From Aculops lycopersici (lineage: Eukaryota > Arthropoda > Arachnida > Trombidiformes > Eriophyidae): a DNA stretch of 64,000 bases. Positions 32,533 to 42,834 of the stretch are shown one piece after another. The notes below the pieces were generated by a model, which did no database searches, was not told the origin of the DNA, and was given only the letters and a program-made list of their open reading frames with translations. The position numbers and the translations under genes were made by a program. Location: contig WNKI01000002.1 in NCBI GenBank assembly GCA_015350385.1, positions 5,388,636 through 5,452,635 on the forward strand, written 5' to 3'. Position 1 is the first letter of the stretch. Every line of letters starts with the position of its first letter.

Positions 32533-35526
32533 ATGTCCATTGTATACAGCAGAAATATCAAAGACGAATGCTTTAAACTCAAAATAGGATGCCTGGAGGG
32601 CAAGAGACCATCGCCAAATTTGAGCGAACTCATCGAGAATCCCTACCTTATTTATTATGGAATCAAAGATAACACATTTGCTGATTTGATCGTGGAATGC
32701 TCTCTAATGAGCGATAACAAGTCATTATGTCCTCCCATGCAAACCTCATATAAATACTTCACCAATCAGTGGAACTGGAATGAGTGGATTGAGTTTCCAA
32801 TTGCAATATGCGACCTACCTCGCGACACTCTGGTTGAAGTCAAGATATTCGATTCAAGTCCATCTGATTCGGTCTTACTGGGCAAGGCCTTTGTATCGAT
32901 ATTCGGGCATCAAGGAATTATGAGGACAGGACTCTACGATTTGAGGGTTTGGTTTAAGGATGAGCTTCACCAGGCTGCCGAAGTGGGCGAGAGCATTCTG
33001 ACCGCTTCGCTTAGTGGCCACGATGAACTTGATAGATTGTATGAGCTGAAATCAAACTATCATAATGGACAGATAATGAAGATTGATTGGCTAGATAAGT
33101 TAACTTTCCTCGAGATTGAGAAGACAACTCAACGAATGAAAGCAGATTCAAAAAACATGTTCCTGTCGGTAGAGTTTCCAAAAGCTTTGATTGAAAATAC
33201 AATCGATGTGCCAATTGAGTACAACGAGTTAACACTAGAAGATCATAGGAGTCTCCAGCCAGCCAGGAATGATCTCAATCTCATACATGATCCAGAACTC
33301 TCACTAGAGAATATAATTGAAACAAAACATCATAGGCTATCGAGAAGCGCAAGGAGTTGTATCAGTGATAAGGATTTGAAACCCAATGCGAGTGTTAGAG
33401 ATCAACTCAATGCTATTGTTTCTTCACCCCCAACAAAGGTTCTGACAAGCGAGGAGCAGGATTTAGTCTGGAAGTTTAGGTACTATCTGATGAGTCAGAA
33501 GAAGGCTTTGACAAAATTTCTCAAATGTCTCAATTGGCAGGCGGCGGCTGAGGTCAAGATAGCTCTAGAATTATTAACTTCATGGCAACCTATGGACACT
33601 CATGATGCGCTAGAGCTTCTAACTCCGCAATTCCAACATCCACAGGTTAGGTCGTATGCAGTTTCACGTTTAAAGCAAGCAACAGATGAAGATCTTTTGT
33701 TATATCTATTGCAATTAGTTCAAGCACTGAAATATGAGAACTATGAGCAAACTGTTGCCAGTTTGGCCTCGGCAGCCAACACAGATGCTCAAGCTAACAA
33801 CACAGGACAAAGTCAACATCACCAGAACCTCCAGATACACCAACAACTTTCAGGCTTAGTACTCAGCCCAAAGGATCTCAACAAACATATGGTCAAGTCA
33901 CCAACGCCACAACAACTACAACCGAAACCCCAAACCATATCCGAGGAAAAAGAACCAACAAGTGGTGCCGAAAGCGTATCAGATCCGCGACTGCCTCAAT
34001 CGGCCATCAGCCATAGCAAGCCGAAAAGAGATGAGCCTATTATGAAGGTTGCAAGTGGTAGCAACATCAGCAATTTATCAGACGAAACCTGGGACTTGAG
34101 TACCTTTCTAATCAATCGATGTGTTCAAGATGACATATTGGCCAATTACTTTTACTGGTACCTGGTGGTTGAGATTGAAAATTTTTCCCAGAATATTGGA
34201 GATCTTGCCTCAAATAACACCACTTCCATCGCTTCGAATCAGAAGAACATGCAAGCTCATCGCATATATACAAGTGTGATGGACAGATTCATTAGAACTC
34301 TATCAGCTGATCAAGAATCATTCAAACGAAGACGAGATTTTTTGTCCAGACAACGATTATTTGTTGATAAGTTGGTATTACTAATGAAGATGGTTGGCAA
34401 GGAGAATAAGAACCGACTTGGCAAGATCGAGAAGCTTAAGGAGAGTTTGGCCGATCCGGAAATTCTTAAATTCGACTTCACTCACTTGGATCCGCCGCTC
34501 TCACTACCACTGGATCCAAATATTAAAATTCAAGGTATCATTCCAGAGCGAGCAACCCTCTTCAAAAGTCAGTTAATGCCATGTCGACTGACTCTAAGAA
34601 CAACCATCTATGAGAAGAATGTGTTGGATTCCACTGACAAGGCGAGCGAAACTTTCCTTTCAGCCTCTCCAATGACAACCAACGACGATCTTGCCAACAC
34701 AGGTAGATCCTCACCTCGAGATCTAGGTGGCAGCAATCCATTTCTCGAGTACAATGTGATATTTAAGCACGGTGATGACCTGAGACAAGATCAATTGATT
34801 CTACAGACCATAACTCTAATGGACAAGTTGCTTAGACGCGAAAACTTGGACTTGAAACTGACCCCATATCGAGTCTTGGCCACTAGCACTCGTCACGGAT
34901 TTGTGCAATACATTGATTCCATGTCATTGGCGGAAATTAGAGCCACCGAAGGAAGCATACAAAACTTCCTGCGTCGGTACGCACCCTCACCTGACGCACC
35001 ATTTGGCATCTTGCCCGAGGTCATGGACACCTATGTTAGGTCCTGTGCCGGATATTGTGTTATCACTTACCTGCTAGGCGTCGGAGATCGTCACCTGGAC
35101 AATCTTTTGCTCACAAAAACAGGAAAACTATTTCACATAGACTTTGGCTACATTCTTGGCCGGGACCCAAAACCGATGCCACCGCCGCCAATGAAGTTGA
35201 CTCGCGAAATGGTTGAAGCAATGGGCGGCCCAGCTTCAGAACTCTACCGCGAGTTCCTAAACCTGTCCCATACAGCCTTTCTCCATTTGCGACGACATTC
35301 GAACTTGATACTCAATTTGTTCTCCCTGATGGTGGACGCAAATGTGCCAGATATTGCCTCGGAGCCCGATAAGACGGTGAAGAAGGTTCAGGATAAGTTT
35401 AGGCTGGACCTGAGCGAGGAGGAGGCCGTTCACTATATGCAAAATCTAATAGACATAAGTGTATCAGATGTGATGGCGGTCCTTGTTGAGCAAATACATA
35501 AGATTGCTCAGTATTGGAGGAAGTGA
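32533..35526 (+). CDS. Pi3K59F/PIK3C3: Class III phosphatidylinositol 3-kinase (VPS34/PIK3C3)
   Basis: Makes PtdIns3P from phosphatidylinositol on endosomes and autophagosome precursors, in complexes with VPS15 and Beclin 1. It is 997 residues in a single exon and appears complete. The order matches the family. An N-terminal C2 domain includes KIGCLEGKRP and NQWNWNEWIEFP. The helical PIK domain includes EEQDLVWKFRYYL, KALTKFLKCLNW and DEDLLLYLLQLVQALKYENY. A Gln/Asn-rich linker (about 33760-34080) precedes the kinase domain. Kinase motifs: VIFKHGDDLRQDQLI, the catalytic loop GVGDRHLDN (Asp852, Arg853, His854), HIDFGYILG (DFG at 870-872) and the C-terminal HKIAQYWRK that ends all VPS34 enzymes. 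An insertion of about 40 residues precedes VIFKHGDD in the kinase N-lobe. ATG 32533 aligns with the family start; the frame upstream is only open to a TTG. Absence of introns over 3 kb is notable for an animal VPS34. Confidence 0.97.
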   Translation: MSIVYSRNIKDECFKLKIGCLEGKRPSPNLSELIENPYLIYYGIKDNTFADLIVECSLMSDNKSLCPPMQTSYKYFTNQWNWNEWIEFPIAICDLPRDTLVEVKIFDSSPSDSVLLGKAFVSIFGHQGIMRTGLYDLRVWFKDELHQAAEVGESILTASLSGHDELDRLYELKSNYHNGQIMKIDWLDKLTFLEIEKTTQRMKADSKNMFLSVEFPKALIENTIDVPIEYNELTLEDHRSLQPARNDLNLIHDPELSLENIIETKHHRLSRSARSCISDKDLKPNASVRDQLNAIVSSPPTKVLTSEEQDLVWKFRYYLMSQKKALTKFLKCLNWQAAAEVKIALELLTSWQPMDTHDALELLTPQFQHPQVRSYAVSRLKQATDEDLLLYLLQLVQALKYENYEQTVASLASAANTDAQANNTGQSQHHQNLQIHQQLSGLVLSPKDLNKHMVKSPTPQQLQPKPQTISEEKEPTSGAESVSDPRLPQSAISHSKPKRDEPIMKVASGSNISNLSDETWDLSTFLINRCVQDDILANYFYWYLVVEIENFSQNIGDLASNNTTSIASNQKNMQAHRIYTSVMDRFIRTLSADQESFKRRRDFLSRQRLFVDKLVLLMKMVGKENKNRLGKIEKLKESLADPEILKFDFTHLDPPLSLPLDPNIKIQGIIPERATLFKSQLMPCRLTLRTTIYEKNVLDSTDKASETFLSASPMTTNDDLANTGRSSPRDLGGSNPFLEYNVIFKHGDDLRQDQLILQTITLMDKLLRRENLDLKLTPYRVLATSTRHGFVQYIDSMSLAEIRATEGSIQNFLRRYAPSPDAPFGILPEVMDTYVRSCAGYCVITYLLGVGDRHLDNLLLTKTGKLFHIDFGYILGRDPKPMPPPPMKLTREMVEAMGGPASELYREFLNLSHTAFLHLRRHSNLILNLFSLMVDANVPDIASEPDKTVKKVQDKFRLDLSEEEAVHYMQNLIDISVSDVMAVLVEQIHKIAQYWRK

Positions 35527-35550
35527 GCCAATTCAGATGTTTGACGGTTC

Positions 35551-35556
35551 ATTAAA
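35551..35556 (+). terminator. Candidate poly(A) signal ATTAAA for VPS34
   Basis: ATTAAA 24 nt after the VPS34 stop codon; a common variant signal at plausible spacing for a compact 3' end. Confidence 0.4.
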
Positions 35557-36220
35557 ACGTTTGTCTTTCTGTTGTATTGTAACTTCAACTTAAACTCTAA
35601 CATTTCAACCTCCCTTTGGCCTTCTTATGAGCTAAACCCCTGGCTCACTGCACTCAGTAAGCTGGCGCTTATGTGTTTCTCTGTACCTATGAGTGTGGGG
35701 AGAAAGGAGGCCAGGAGTTCCTGGTAGGCTACTAAAATCCATGGACAACAAGGTGGTCGCTGCGCAGATTGCGAGAGCCAGTGACAGACGGCTGCACAGT
35801 GAGGTCTCGGAAAGAGAAATCCTTATGGAAGTTCTTTGCAACGAACGAGACCGAGTGAATGGGCCACTAAGGCGACCGAGAAGACGCGTCCTAAGCGCAT
35901 TACCTTGTTTACTTTACATAATTACACAACAAGGGTACCAAATAACCACTGGCTATTGCAATATTAAAACGCGCAAAAAAGTGTTTCAAAATCCAAGATG
36001 AACAATATTTACACAGTATTCATTTTAAAGAATCAAATCTTGTGCAAATATCACTGCCAGGCTGAATTTTAGTCGTGATGGAGTGAAACAGAGCAACGAA
36101 CTTTCATCGAATAGTTCTCGTTTTTAGTTGGACCTTACAGGACCAAAATTAGGAAACGACAAATCATTTATACAAACTATAATAAGAATACTCACAGAGA
36201 AATCAAGAATCTCCGCAACA
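35557..36220. other. Intergenic between VPS34 and the STMC6-like gene
   Basis: No supported gene. The plus-strand frame 35693-36001 shows no domain. The right part should be promoter and leader of the membrane protein gene; the frame in front of its ATG opens only through a TTG at 36128. Confidence 0.4.
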
Positions 36221-36874
36221 ATGCAGTCGCTGCAATCCAAGCCGGCAGGCGCCATGACAAATCTATCTTGGTGCCGACACCTTTGCCTAGTCAGTCTAAT
36301 GATTCTACTTGCATTTGTCCTGGTGACACAAGAGAAGGATCTAAAGAAGGAGCATCCAAGTGGAAAGGGGAACTTATGCATAGCTAGGTTCGAAAGTACA
36401 ACAGGAGAACCATTGTATTACACCTGCCCAAGACCCAATGAGTCTGAGAAGAAGAGCTACTGCTGTTACCTGGACAAGTGTTGTGATTACAAGGAGTTCC
36501 AGAAGCAAACTGAACAACAGTTCAAGGCTTCCCAGGGCCATTACGGAAACTTGACCAAAGGTGTCATTGGTAGCGCGTTGAAAGTTATTTTGTGGATCAT
36601 ATTTATAATAATCATGCTGATAGTCGGTTGCTGCTGCCTAACCTTTTTCTTGTGCAAGAAGAAGCGCCTCTTTCAAGGTGGAATCTTCAACACTCCCTTG
36701 CCAGCCCAACCACCTGGACCATCACCATATGCTCCACCCCAAAATCCATACACTGCTTACCAATGGCCACCTGAAACTGCCGCACCACCGCCAGCCTATC
36801 CAGCTCCATCTTACCCACCATATCCATCGGGTCCAACTAACAGTCAACCACCATTCAATCCTAACTTCAAGTAG
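36221..36874 (+). CDS. STMC6/Shisa-VOPP1-like small transmembrane protein with PPxY-type tail
   Basis: 217 residues from ATG 36221 (AACAATGC context). An N-terminal hydrophobic segment (HLCLVSLMILLAFVLVTQ) acts as a signal peptide. It is followed by a cysteine-rich ectodomain with the blocks LCIARF, YYTCPRP and SYCCYLDKCCDY, then one membrane segment (VILWIIFIIIMLIVGCCCLTFF), a basic stop-transfer KKKR and a Pro/Tyr-rich cytosolic tail containing PPPAYPAP and PYPSGP repeats. This layout of signal, six or more Cys including a CC pair, one TM segment with juxtamembrane Cys and a proline-rich tail with PPxY-like motifs is that of the STMC6 superfamily (Shisa, VOPP1, CYYR1). Members act as adaptors that regulate trafficking through WW or E3-ligase partners. 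I cannot name the subfamily. A second Met at 36254 would also give a signal peptide. An AATAAA lies at 37126. Confidence 0.7.
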   Translation: MQSLQSKPAGAMTNLSWCRHLCLVSLMILLAFVLVTQEKDLKKEHPSGKGNLCIARFESTTGEPLYYTCPRPNESEKKSYCCYLDKCCDYKEFQKQTEQQFKASQGHYGNLTKGVIGSALKVILWIIFIIIMLIVGCCCLTFFLCKKKRLFQGGIFNTPLPAQPPGPSPYAPPQNPYTAYQWPPETAAPPPAYPAPSYPPYPSGPTNSQPPFNPNFK

Positions 36875-37458
36875 AGACTCAACATTGGCTGCTGAGTCGA
36901 GTGAGAAAGAATACTAATACTAATACTAGTACCAGCCGATGGTCAAGACAGCGTAACGGGTCGCGTGCTCAATCATATGACGCGGTAGGGATCTAACATC
37001 TAATCTATGACAACATAAGGAACTATATAATCGAATCTTGCCAAATATGTATCGTATTTGCAATACTCATTCAACAATCGAATCTAACTATACCAAATAT
37101 TCATCTGTGCAAAAAATCTCTTTTGAATAAACAAACCTAACCATCCGAGATACATCAATGCGTCGATGCAAATCATAGAAACGCTTCTTGTTTGCGATCT
37201 TCCATCCATGTAATCTAAAAAGTCTAATGTAGAAGATACTGCTGAAGTCGTTATGGCTCCATCATGTCGATTTTATCTAAGCTCAATCGAGATAGAGACG
37301 TAGCTCAAGAGCAGTAACAATGAAGGCTCTTCGATCTCTCTGATGGTTCTGAAACCGTGGATGCCATATTGGTGCAGCATTCGGCTCTTCTAGTAAGTTT
37401 TCTTATTTAAGGATTAATGTTTAAGGTGTTTAATTTTCACAAGACAATGAGCATCCGC
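36875..37458. other. Convergent 3' region between the STMC6-like gene and eL28
   Basis: 584 bp between the stop codons of two convergent genes. AATAAA on the plus strand at 37126-37131 is the likely poly(A) signal of the membrane-protein gene, giving a 3' untranslated region of about 270 nt. Nothing else is seen. Confidence 0.5.
37126..37131 (+). terminator. Poly(A) signal AATAAA for the STMC6-like gene
   Basis: Canonical AATAAA in AT-rich sequence 252 nt after the stop codon at 36874. Confidence 0.5.
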
Positions 37459-37929
37459 TTACAACTTCCTTTGATGTCTCCTCTTGTGGCGGTTCGATAC
37501 CTTATTCTTCTTCTTCTTGTCCTTATTCTTCTTGTCGATCTGGCTCTTCATGATAGCCGATGCCCTTCTGAGGGTCAGCATCTTAAGATCCTTCCTGTAG
37601 CCCTTCATGTTGTTCAGTGTGTTCTTGATCGATCTAAGGGTTGATCTTGGATCTTTCTTAATGGTAGTTCTAACTAGATGGCTTGATGGCTTATTCACAG
37701 CCGCGGCCTTCTTGTAAACTAGCGTAACCCCCTGCTTCTTCGAAGACCCACGAACATTGACAGCACGAGTTTGAATTGTGCCCGAGAATCGTGGCAAATG
37801 GAGACCCTTTGGGTTCAATGGGTCCTTGCTAAAGGATTTTGGGTAGTTGCGGACCCTGACCGCATGACACGAGGTGTCCTTGGTCAAGAGCCATTTGAGG
37901 TCCTTTGAAACGTTAACTCCTCTTGGCAT
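37459..37929 (-). CDS. RpL28: 60S ribosomal protein L28 (eL28)
   Basis: Cytosolic large-subunit ribosomal protein. It is 156 residues in one exon. The start region VSKDLKWLLTKDTSCHAVR corresponds to the family opening (HLQWMVVRNCSSFLIK type). SKDPLNPKGLHLPRFSG matches the Asn-Leu-x-Ar-NSFRYNG region, and SSHLVRTTIKKDPRSTLRSI matches the conserved SYVRTTINKNARATLSSI block. LRRASAIMKSQ matches the RRASAILRSQ block near the end. The C-terminus is a Lys/Arg-rich tail slightly longer than in vertebrate eL28. The gene is convergent with the STMC6-like gene. The start Met at 37929 is the only sensible one, followed directly by PRGVN. No intron is visible in the coding part. Confidence 0.95.
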   Translation of the reverse strand: MPRGVNVSKDLKWLLTKDTSCHAVRVRNYPKSFSKDPLNPKGLHLPRFSGTIQTRAVNVRGSSKKQGVTLVYKKAAAVNKPSSHLVRTTIKKDPRSTLRSIKNTLNNMKGYRKDLKMLTLRRASAIMKSQIDKKNKDKKKKNKVSNRHKRRHQRKL

Positions 37930-40900
37930 GATGGTAATATTCCAATAAATTTACAAAATTTGTGATGTAAAGAAATATAAAGGTTTATTTATATGTGTAT
38001 TAATATTATATTGAATGATTTGATGTGTTGAGAATGAGTCCAAAACTGTGGTGCACATTCGGCGTGTTGAACGGAAGGCATGTGGTTTCGCGTTATGCGA
38101 TGTAGCGTGTAGGGATTTGGGCTGCATTTAGAAGTTGCGGGAAATTTGAACTCTGAACGACGCGCGCTCTTTTTCTAATCGCTTCGTTCCTGCTCCCCTG
38201 CCAGCGGGCCGATGGTAAACTTATTCTACGCCTTGCCAATCATCCAAGACATCACTTTGATCATGCCGGTAACCTCATTACATTATCAGGCAAAATTGCC
38301 GATGATTGGAGAAAGAGACAGTGAGTGTAAAATGATATCAGGCACCGGACTTTTGAGGTCTTGAGACCGAAGAGTTTGAACTTGAACTCATTCGCTTCGA
38401 TGAAAATTTTGGATTCTATGATTTACCGCAATGTTTCTGGCCAACAGGTGGAAGTAATTCAGCTATTGTTCATAAAATCTATACAATGTTTAGCGTTTTG
38501 TTAGAGCGAAGATCGAGCAGGTGACTTGGTTTTGATTTTAGTCACAAGTTAACACGAATAAACTGCTAATTTGAGTTCAAAAACAGTGAAAAATTTAAGT
38601 CACGATCCTTTAGTATATGGTTTCCTCAACTTGATTGTGTAACAAAGGAGCTTCATCTATGGTTAGTTGTGAGTAGATATTGGTGCTTTATCTAATCTAG
38701 AAACTGTAACTAATTTACTGTCCTGATTGATTTGGATTAAGACAGTGACTGTATCTCCCCAGTCAACTAACTCGATTCATTAGTTTTCAAGGTTTAACCA
38801 TAGCTAGTGAGGGGAAAAACCGATCGATCAGTTTGCTCGGTGGCGATTTAGTTGGATGAAATACGAAAATACCTTTTTAGATTGATCTCTCTGTGTCTAA
38901 ACCTTTTCATTGCACTGAAATCTTGCGCTGATCTCTCTCTGCCTTTATCGAAATTTCGCTCGACACAATCAACTTGTCTGGAACCCTTTGCTCTCATGAT
39001 CGGAACCAAGGGAAACAAATCAGAATTTGCTTGTCTCGTGAGCAAAGTCAACAATCAACTGTTGAGTTAGAATAAGCCAAAAGAATGAGAGATTAGTGTC
39101 TGTAACGGAGTTGTTAATGAACATGCGAAATGTGTCCCTGTGTCAGGTAGTCGGTCGGTCGATCTATCTATCTGTCCATTTTGGGCTCTCTGATTATGAC
39201 TGTGAAGCTAGCTAATTTGGTTACGAGATGAGTGGTGGCGATGGCAACTCTAGCAGCTCTAGTTGTTCACATGGCACATAATCATATGGGCAAGTGTAAA
39301 TACTAGCTCACTTTTTGTGTGTGTTTAGCTTAGCTCAACATTAATGTCCCAAGCAATCCACGTTCTTTGCTTTAAGGAACTATCAAGACTAAGACTTAGA
39401 GTATAATTCGTCAAAGACCAAGATAGAGACGAGAGAGACGAAATCACGCGCGAGCTCGGCGATTAGCTGTTTGGATAATTTTAATTAGCTGCTCAAGCCA
39501 GGTGAGTGTTACCTGGCCGTTGGTTGTTGGTCAACCGAACTAGAGCCTAACTAACAAACGATAAACAAACCTGGCCACTTGAATAGAGTCATCGAGATGA
39601 TACCAGATGACGTTCAAACTCAAAGCCTTATTTCGTCGACTGCAAGCAGCCCACGACCTGTGTGAGGTGAAAGAGTTGGAAGCCCAAAAACGAACAAGTG
39701 GTCAGTGGGTCTCGTGGTTGTATGTGTAGCATTTGTGGCTTTGGTTACACTTCTGCTTGCTTCTTAAAATTGAGATATCGGCTTCAGCAGGGGAGGCTAC
39801 TCAAACGAATCAGGTGTAGCCAGTTGTTCGTTGACTTGGTTTCCTGCAAAGCAAATGTCTAAAGGAGACACCTAGACCAGCGGAATGAGGGGAGAAAAAA
39901 TTAGCATTCTTATTGATTGTATGCTTTGGCTAGCCATTTAAGCTAAGATTGTTAATAAGGTGAACACAGCAACAATCTCACTCACTTGAAACATGGTGAA
40001 CTCGAAGTGGCAGTTAGCGTTACCAAAGCTTGCGGTAAGTCAGGCCAGAGAGTCCGGCCAAAGTGTCCGGCCAGGCGACCGGTGGGTAGGTGGCACTATA
40101 CAAATGCGAGCTCCAACTGGGCCAACTCGAGCCTGAAACTCGAGCCAATCATTCATTCTCAGGTGTCCGTTGCTTTCGCTCTTCGCTCAAGGCAACAAGA
40201 AGCATGGCCAGCTGGAGTCAAGTTGAGATTAATTTCAACAACTAAGTTTAACCAACAATAAGACAGAGATATGAACAGCTAGTGCTCATCCGCTTCGTTT
40301 GTCGAGAAAAAAAGTTAAACTGAGCGCCGATTTGTACTTAGTGAGCTTTAGACCAGCATAGGGAGCCCTTTGGTCCAACCATTCGACTCTAGATGTCGGA
40401 GAAACTCTCTTTCCATTAGTAAAGGAATCGACTCCCATTCTATGGCCAGCTTACAGCGATCGTGCACTTCTGTGGGTGCGGTGTAGTTAAACACTTTCGT
40501 CAAAAGGCGAGAGAGCAAATGAGCCATCAAAGTTATCGCTAGCTTGGCAAGTTTGTAGCCAACTTTTAGACCCCAAACAGTTCGCTTCCGAACCAGTTCT
40601 GATGTGAAATTGAAGTTTTCAAGTTGCCGCCTCAGCAGAGCGGACATCCCTCCCATTCTCTTCTTCTCTAGTGATAAACCATCTGAATAATTATTGGCAA
40701 AACCAAACCAAAGTAAATTGAGCAGTTTGCTCTATTCTCAAGTGGGAGTTCAGATTTTGCACCCAAATCGCCAGATCAGCGTGGCGATGTCACCCTTGCG
40801 CAAGCTCCTTAAAAATGTCTCAACCAACTTTATACCACTCCTAACTACTCAGCTCATATCTCTGCGGTTGCAAGGTTGAAGGCGTCATGCCAAAAAGAGT

Positions 40901-42637
40901 CAAAAGAGTTTATCTCAATGATGGGAGACAAGTGCTTGTAAGTCACCATAAAAGACAGATTGGTAGGAGTGAGAGCTAATATAAGGAGAGCTAATAGTTC
41001 AGAGGACATTAGCGGCTGGCAAAATCAAATGCCATTCGCCTTCTCAATTGATTATCATGAACTCGGTAAGAGATGAATAACTGAGCATTTTGAATAGCAA
41101 ATTCCAAGCGTTGCACCTGTCGCTTGGATTCGACTTAACCTGCTAACTTGTTTAACGTGAAATCATCGCCATTGTGGATACCATCAACGTTATCATCGTT
41201 CAACAATTCGAAATTCGTGTTGTTAGACTCAGAGTTAAAGTTAGAGATTCAACTAGACAGTAGATAAAAGACTTGACTTGAGTAGAAAGTCAAACGGTTG
41301 ATTGGAAATTAGAATGGAGAACTGTCTTTCTTTCTCGCCTTCTATCTCCGTCTGCCTGTCTCTCTGTAAACATTTAACGTTTTTCCTGCCATTTAGATTG
41401 ATGGGACTGGGACGCGCGCTTGTTTTTCTCTAAATCCCACTCTTTCTCTCTCTCTTTACCTGCCTTTCGCTGCCAATTGCTAGCCACTCGAAGTGCCACA
41501 ATGGAGGAAAAGGCACAGGTAACTAGCGATAGGGTTAAATGCAGCGCAAGAGCCGAGTGGACGCGCAATTGTTAGTCTAGTATTCGTTTATTGCTGCTTT
41601 TGTCGCTGTCGATGTTGTTGTTCCATTGTATCGCTTGATATTTGCTTGCTGCTATCGCTCTCTAACTGCTTACTTCGTTTACCTGTGAGAAACTCGGTTT
41701 AACATGGCAAATCTATCAAAGTAGTTGTGAGACAAAATGAGCAAACTTCAAGCTCGTGGCCAAACGAACGGGTTGAAGTCAGCAGAATGAAACGAGCGAG
41801 TGGACGAGCGAGAAAAAACTGTTGTGTTTGTCTGTGTGTTTTTTCTCCCCCTTTCTTTGGCTCACCTGTCGGCTCGCCAAGTCGATGGCACTTGAGATAC
41901 TTGAACCAAGTCATTGTCTTGGTCTCTCTTTTTCGTTCAAGTACTTTTACGCGCAACAAAGTTGGCGGTCGCCAAATTTGGACTCCTCAAGTGGCTAGAG
42001 AGTAGCGGTAATTCTATTTGTTTGCTCGATTGGCCTCCACCACCGACGCAATTTGTTGAGCCAAATCTCTTCAGATGGCAGCAAGCTCACTCTGAGTTGC
42101 ACGTTTGTTTGACTGAAGAACTTTTCGAACGAACCAACAATATTGAGGAAAAGAAGTGGGCCAAATTTATAAATGCCCAACAAGCATCTAGGCAGGGATG
42201 TTTTGGAGATCAGAGGCAGCAATGGGTAGCTTGCCGGTATAGCTTTCCAGAAAGACTGATTTTTGTTACTGGATGCTAGGTTGTTGTTGTACACTGTACT
42301 AGCATGAAGTTTTTCCAAGCTGGCGACCTCGGTCATGCTAATGGTCCCTCTAGTTTCACAGTTTCGACTTCCAAACTGTAGAATTGATGCAATTTGAAAC
42401 GGTCAACTAAAGATGTCTTGCTGGCCGTACGCTCGGCCAAAGGTGATACAGTGACGTTCTCTTGCCCAGAGGCAAGACGATGAGCCTAAACTAAAGCGCT
42501 CGACAGGTGAGAAGATTACGTGTCGGAGTGTTGTTAAGCATAACATCTTGCAGCTTCTCTTGAACGTTTCGGTTCTCATCGATATTGATTCGGGTTGTTA
42601 TTTTTGGCTACCAAGCGGAAACTCTACTCTCGCTTAC
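37930..42637. other. Gene-poor stretch, about 4.7 kb
   Basis: The left end holds the eL28 promoter and leader. Minus-strand frames at 40348-40656 (102 codons, good ATG context) and 41995-42336, and a plus-strand frame at 41914-42279, are protein-like in places. They lack a domain, signal peptide or convincing splice sites, so I do not call them. Confidence 0.35.
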
Positions 42638-42834
42638 CATCTTCGAAGATATAAGGAACTTTTAGTTGTCTGCTGATTGACAAATAGTATCTTATAAGCC
42701 AGAAATAATCCAGTATTGAACCAGAAAGAACAAAGGACTCGACAACAGGAATCACGCGAGCCAAATTATCTAACCCAATCGCTCTTCCTGCGGTCTTCGC
42801 CTCAATTGTTGCCGAGGTCAGCTTCGCTTTGAGC
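42638..42834 (-). CDS. Candidate internal coding exon of an unidentified gene
   Basis: A 197-nt open stretch on the minus strand. It is bounded by a strong acceptor (polypyrimidine TGTTGTTTTCTTGACAG just before 42834) and a strong donor (GAAGATG|GTAAGC just after 42638). It reads as 65 codons beginning LKAKLTSATIEAKTAGRAIG and including ESFVLSGSILDYFWLIRYYL. I recognise no family. Neighbouring exons were not found with matching phase, so it could be an isolated remnant or chance. Confidence 0.25.

Noticed and set aside
40348..40656. 102-codon minus-strand frame with a good ATG context (MGGMSALLRRQLENFNFTSE)
   Set aside because: Composition is plausible, but there is no domain, no signal peptide, no poly(A) signal nearby and no homology I know; frames of this length arise by chance in 64 kb read in six frames.
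41914..42336. Overlapping plus (41914-42279) and minus (41995-42336) frames
   Set aside because: Both strands are open over the same bases and neither has a domain or firm splice support, so at least one, probably both, are chance.
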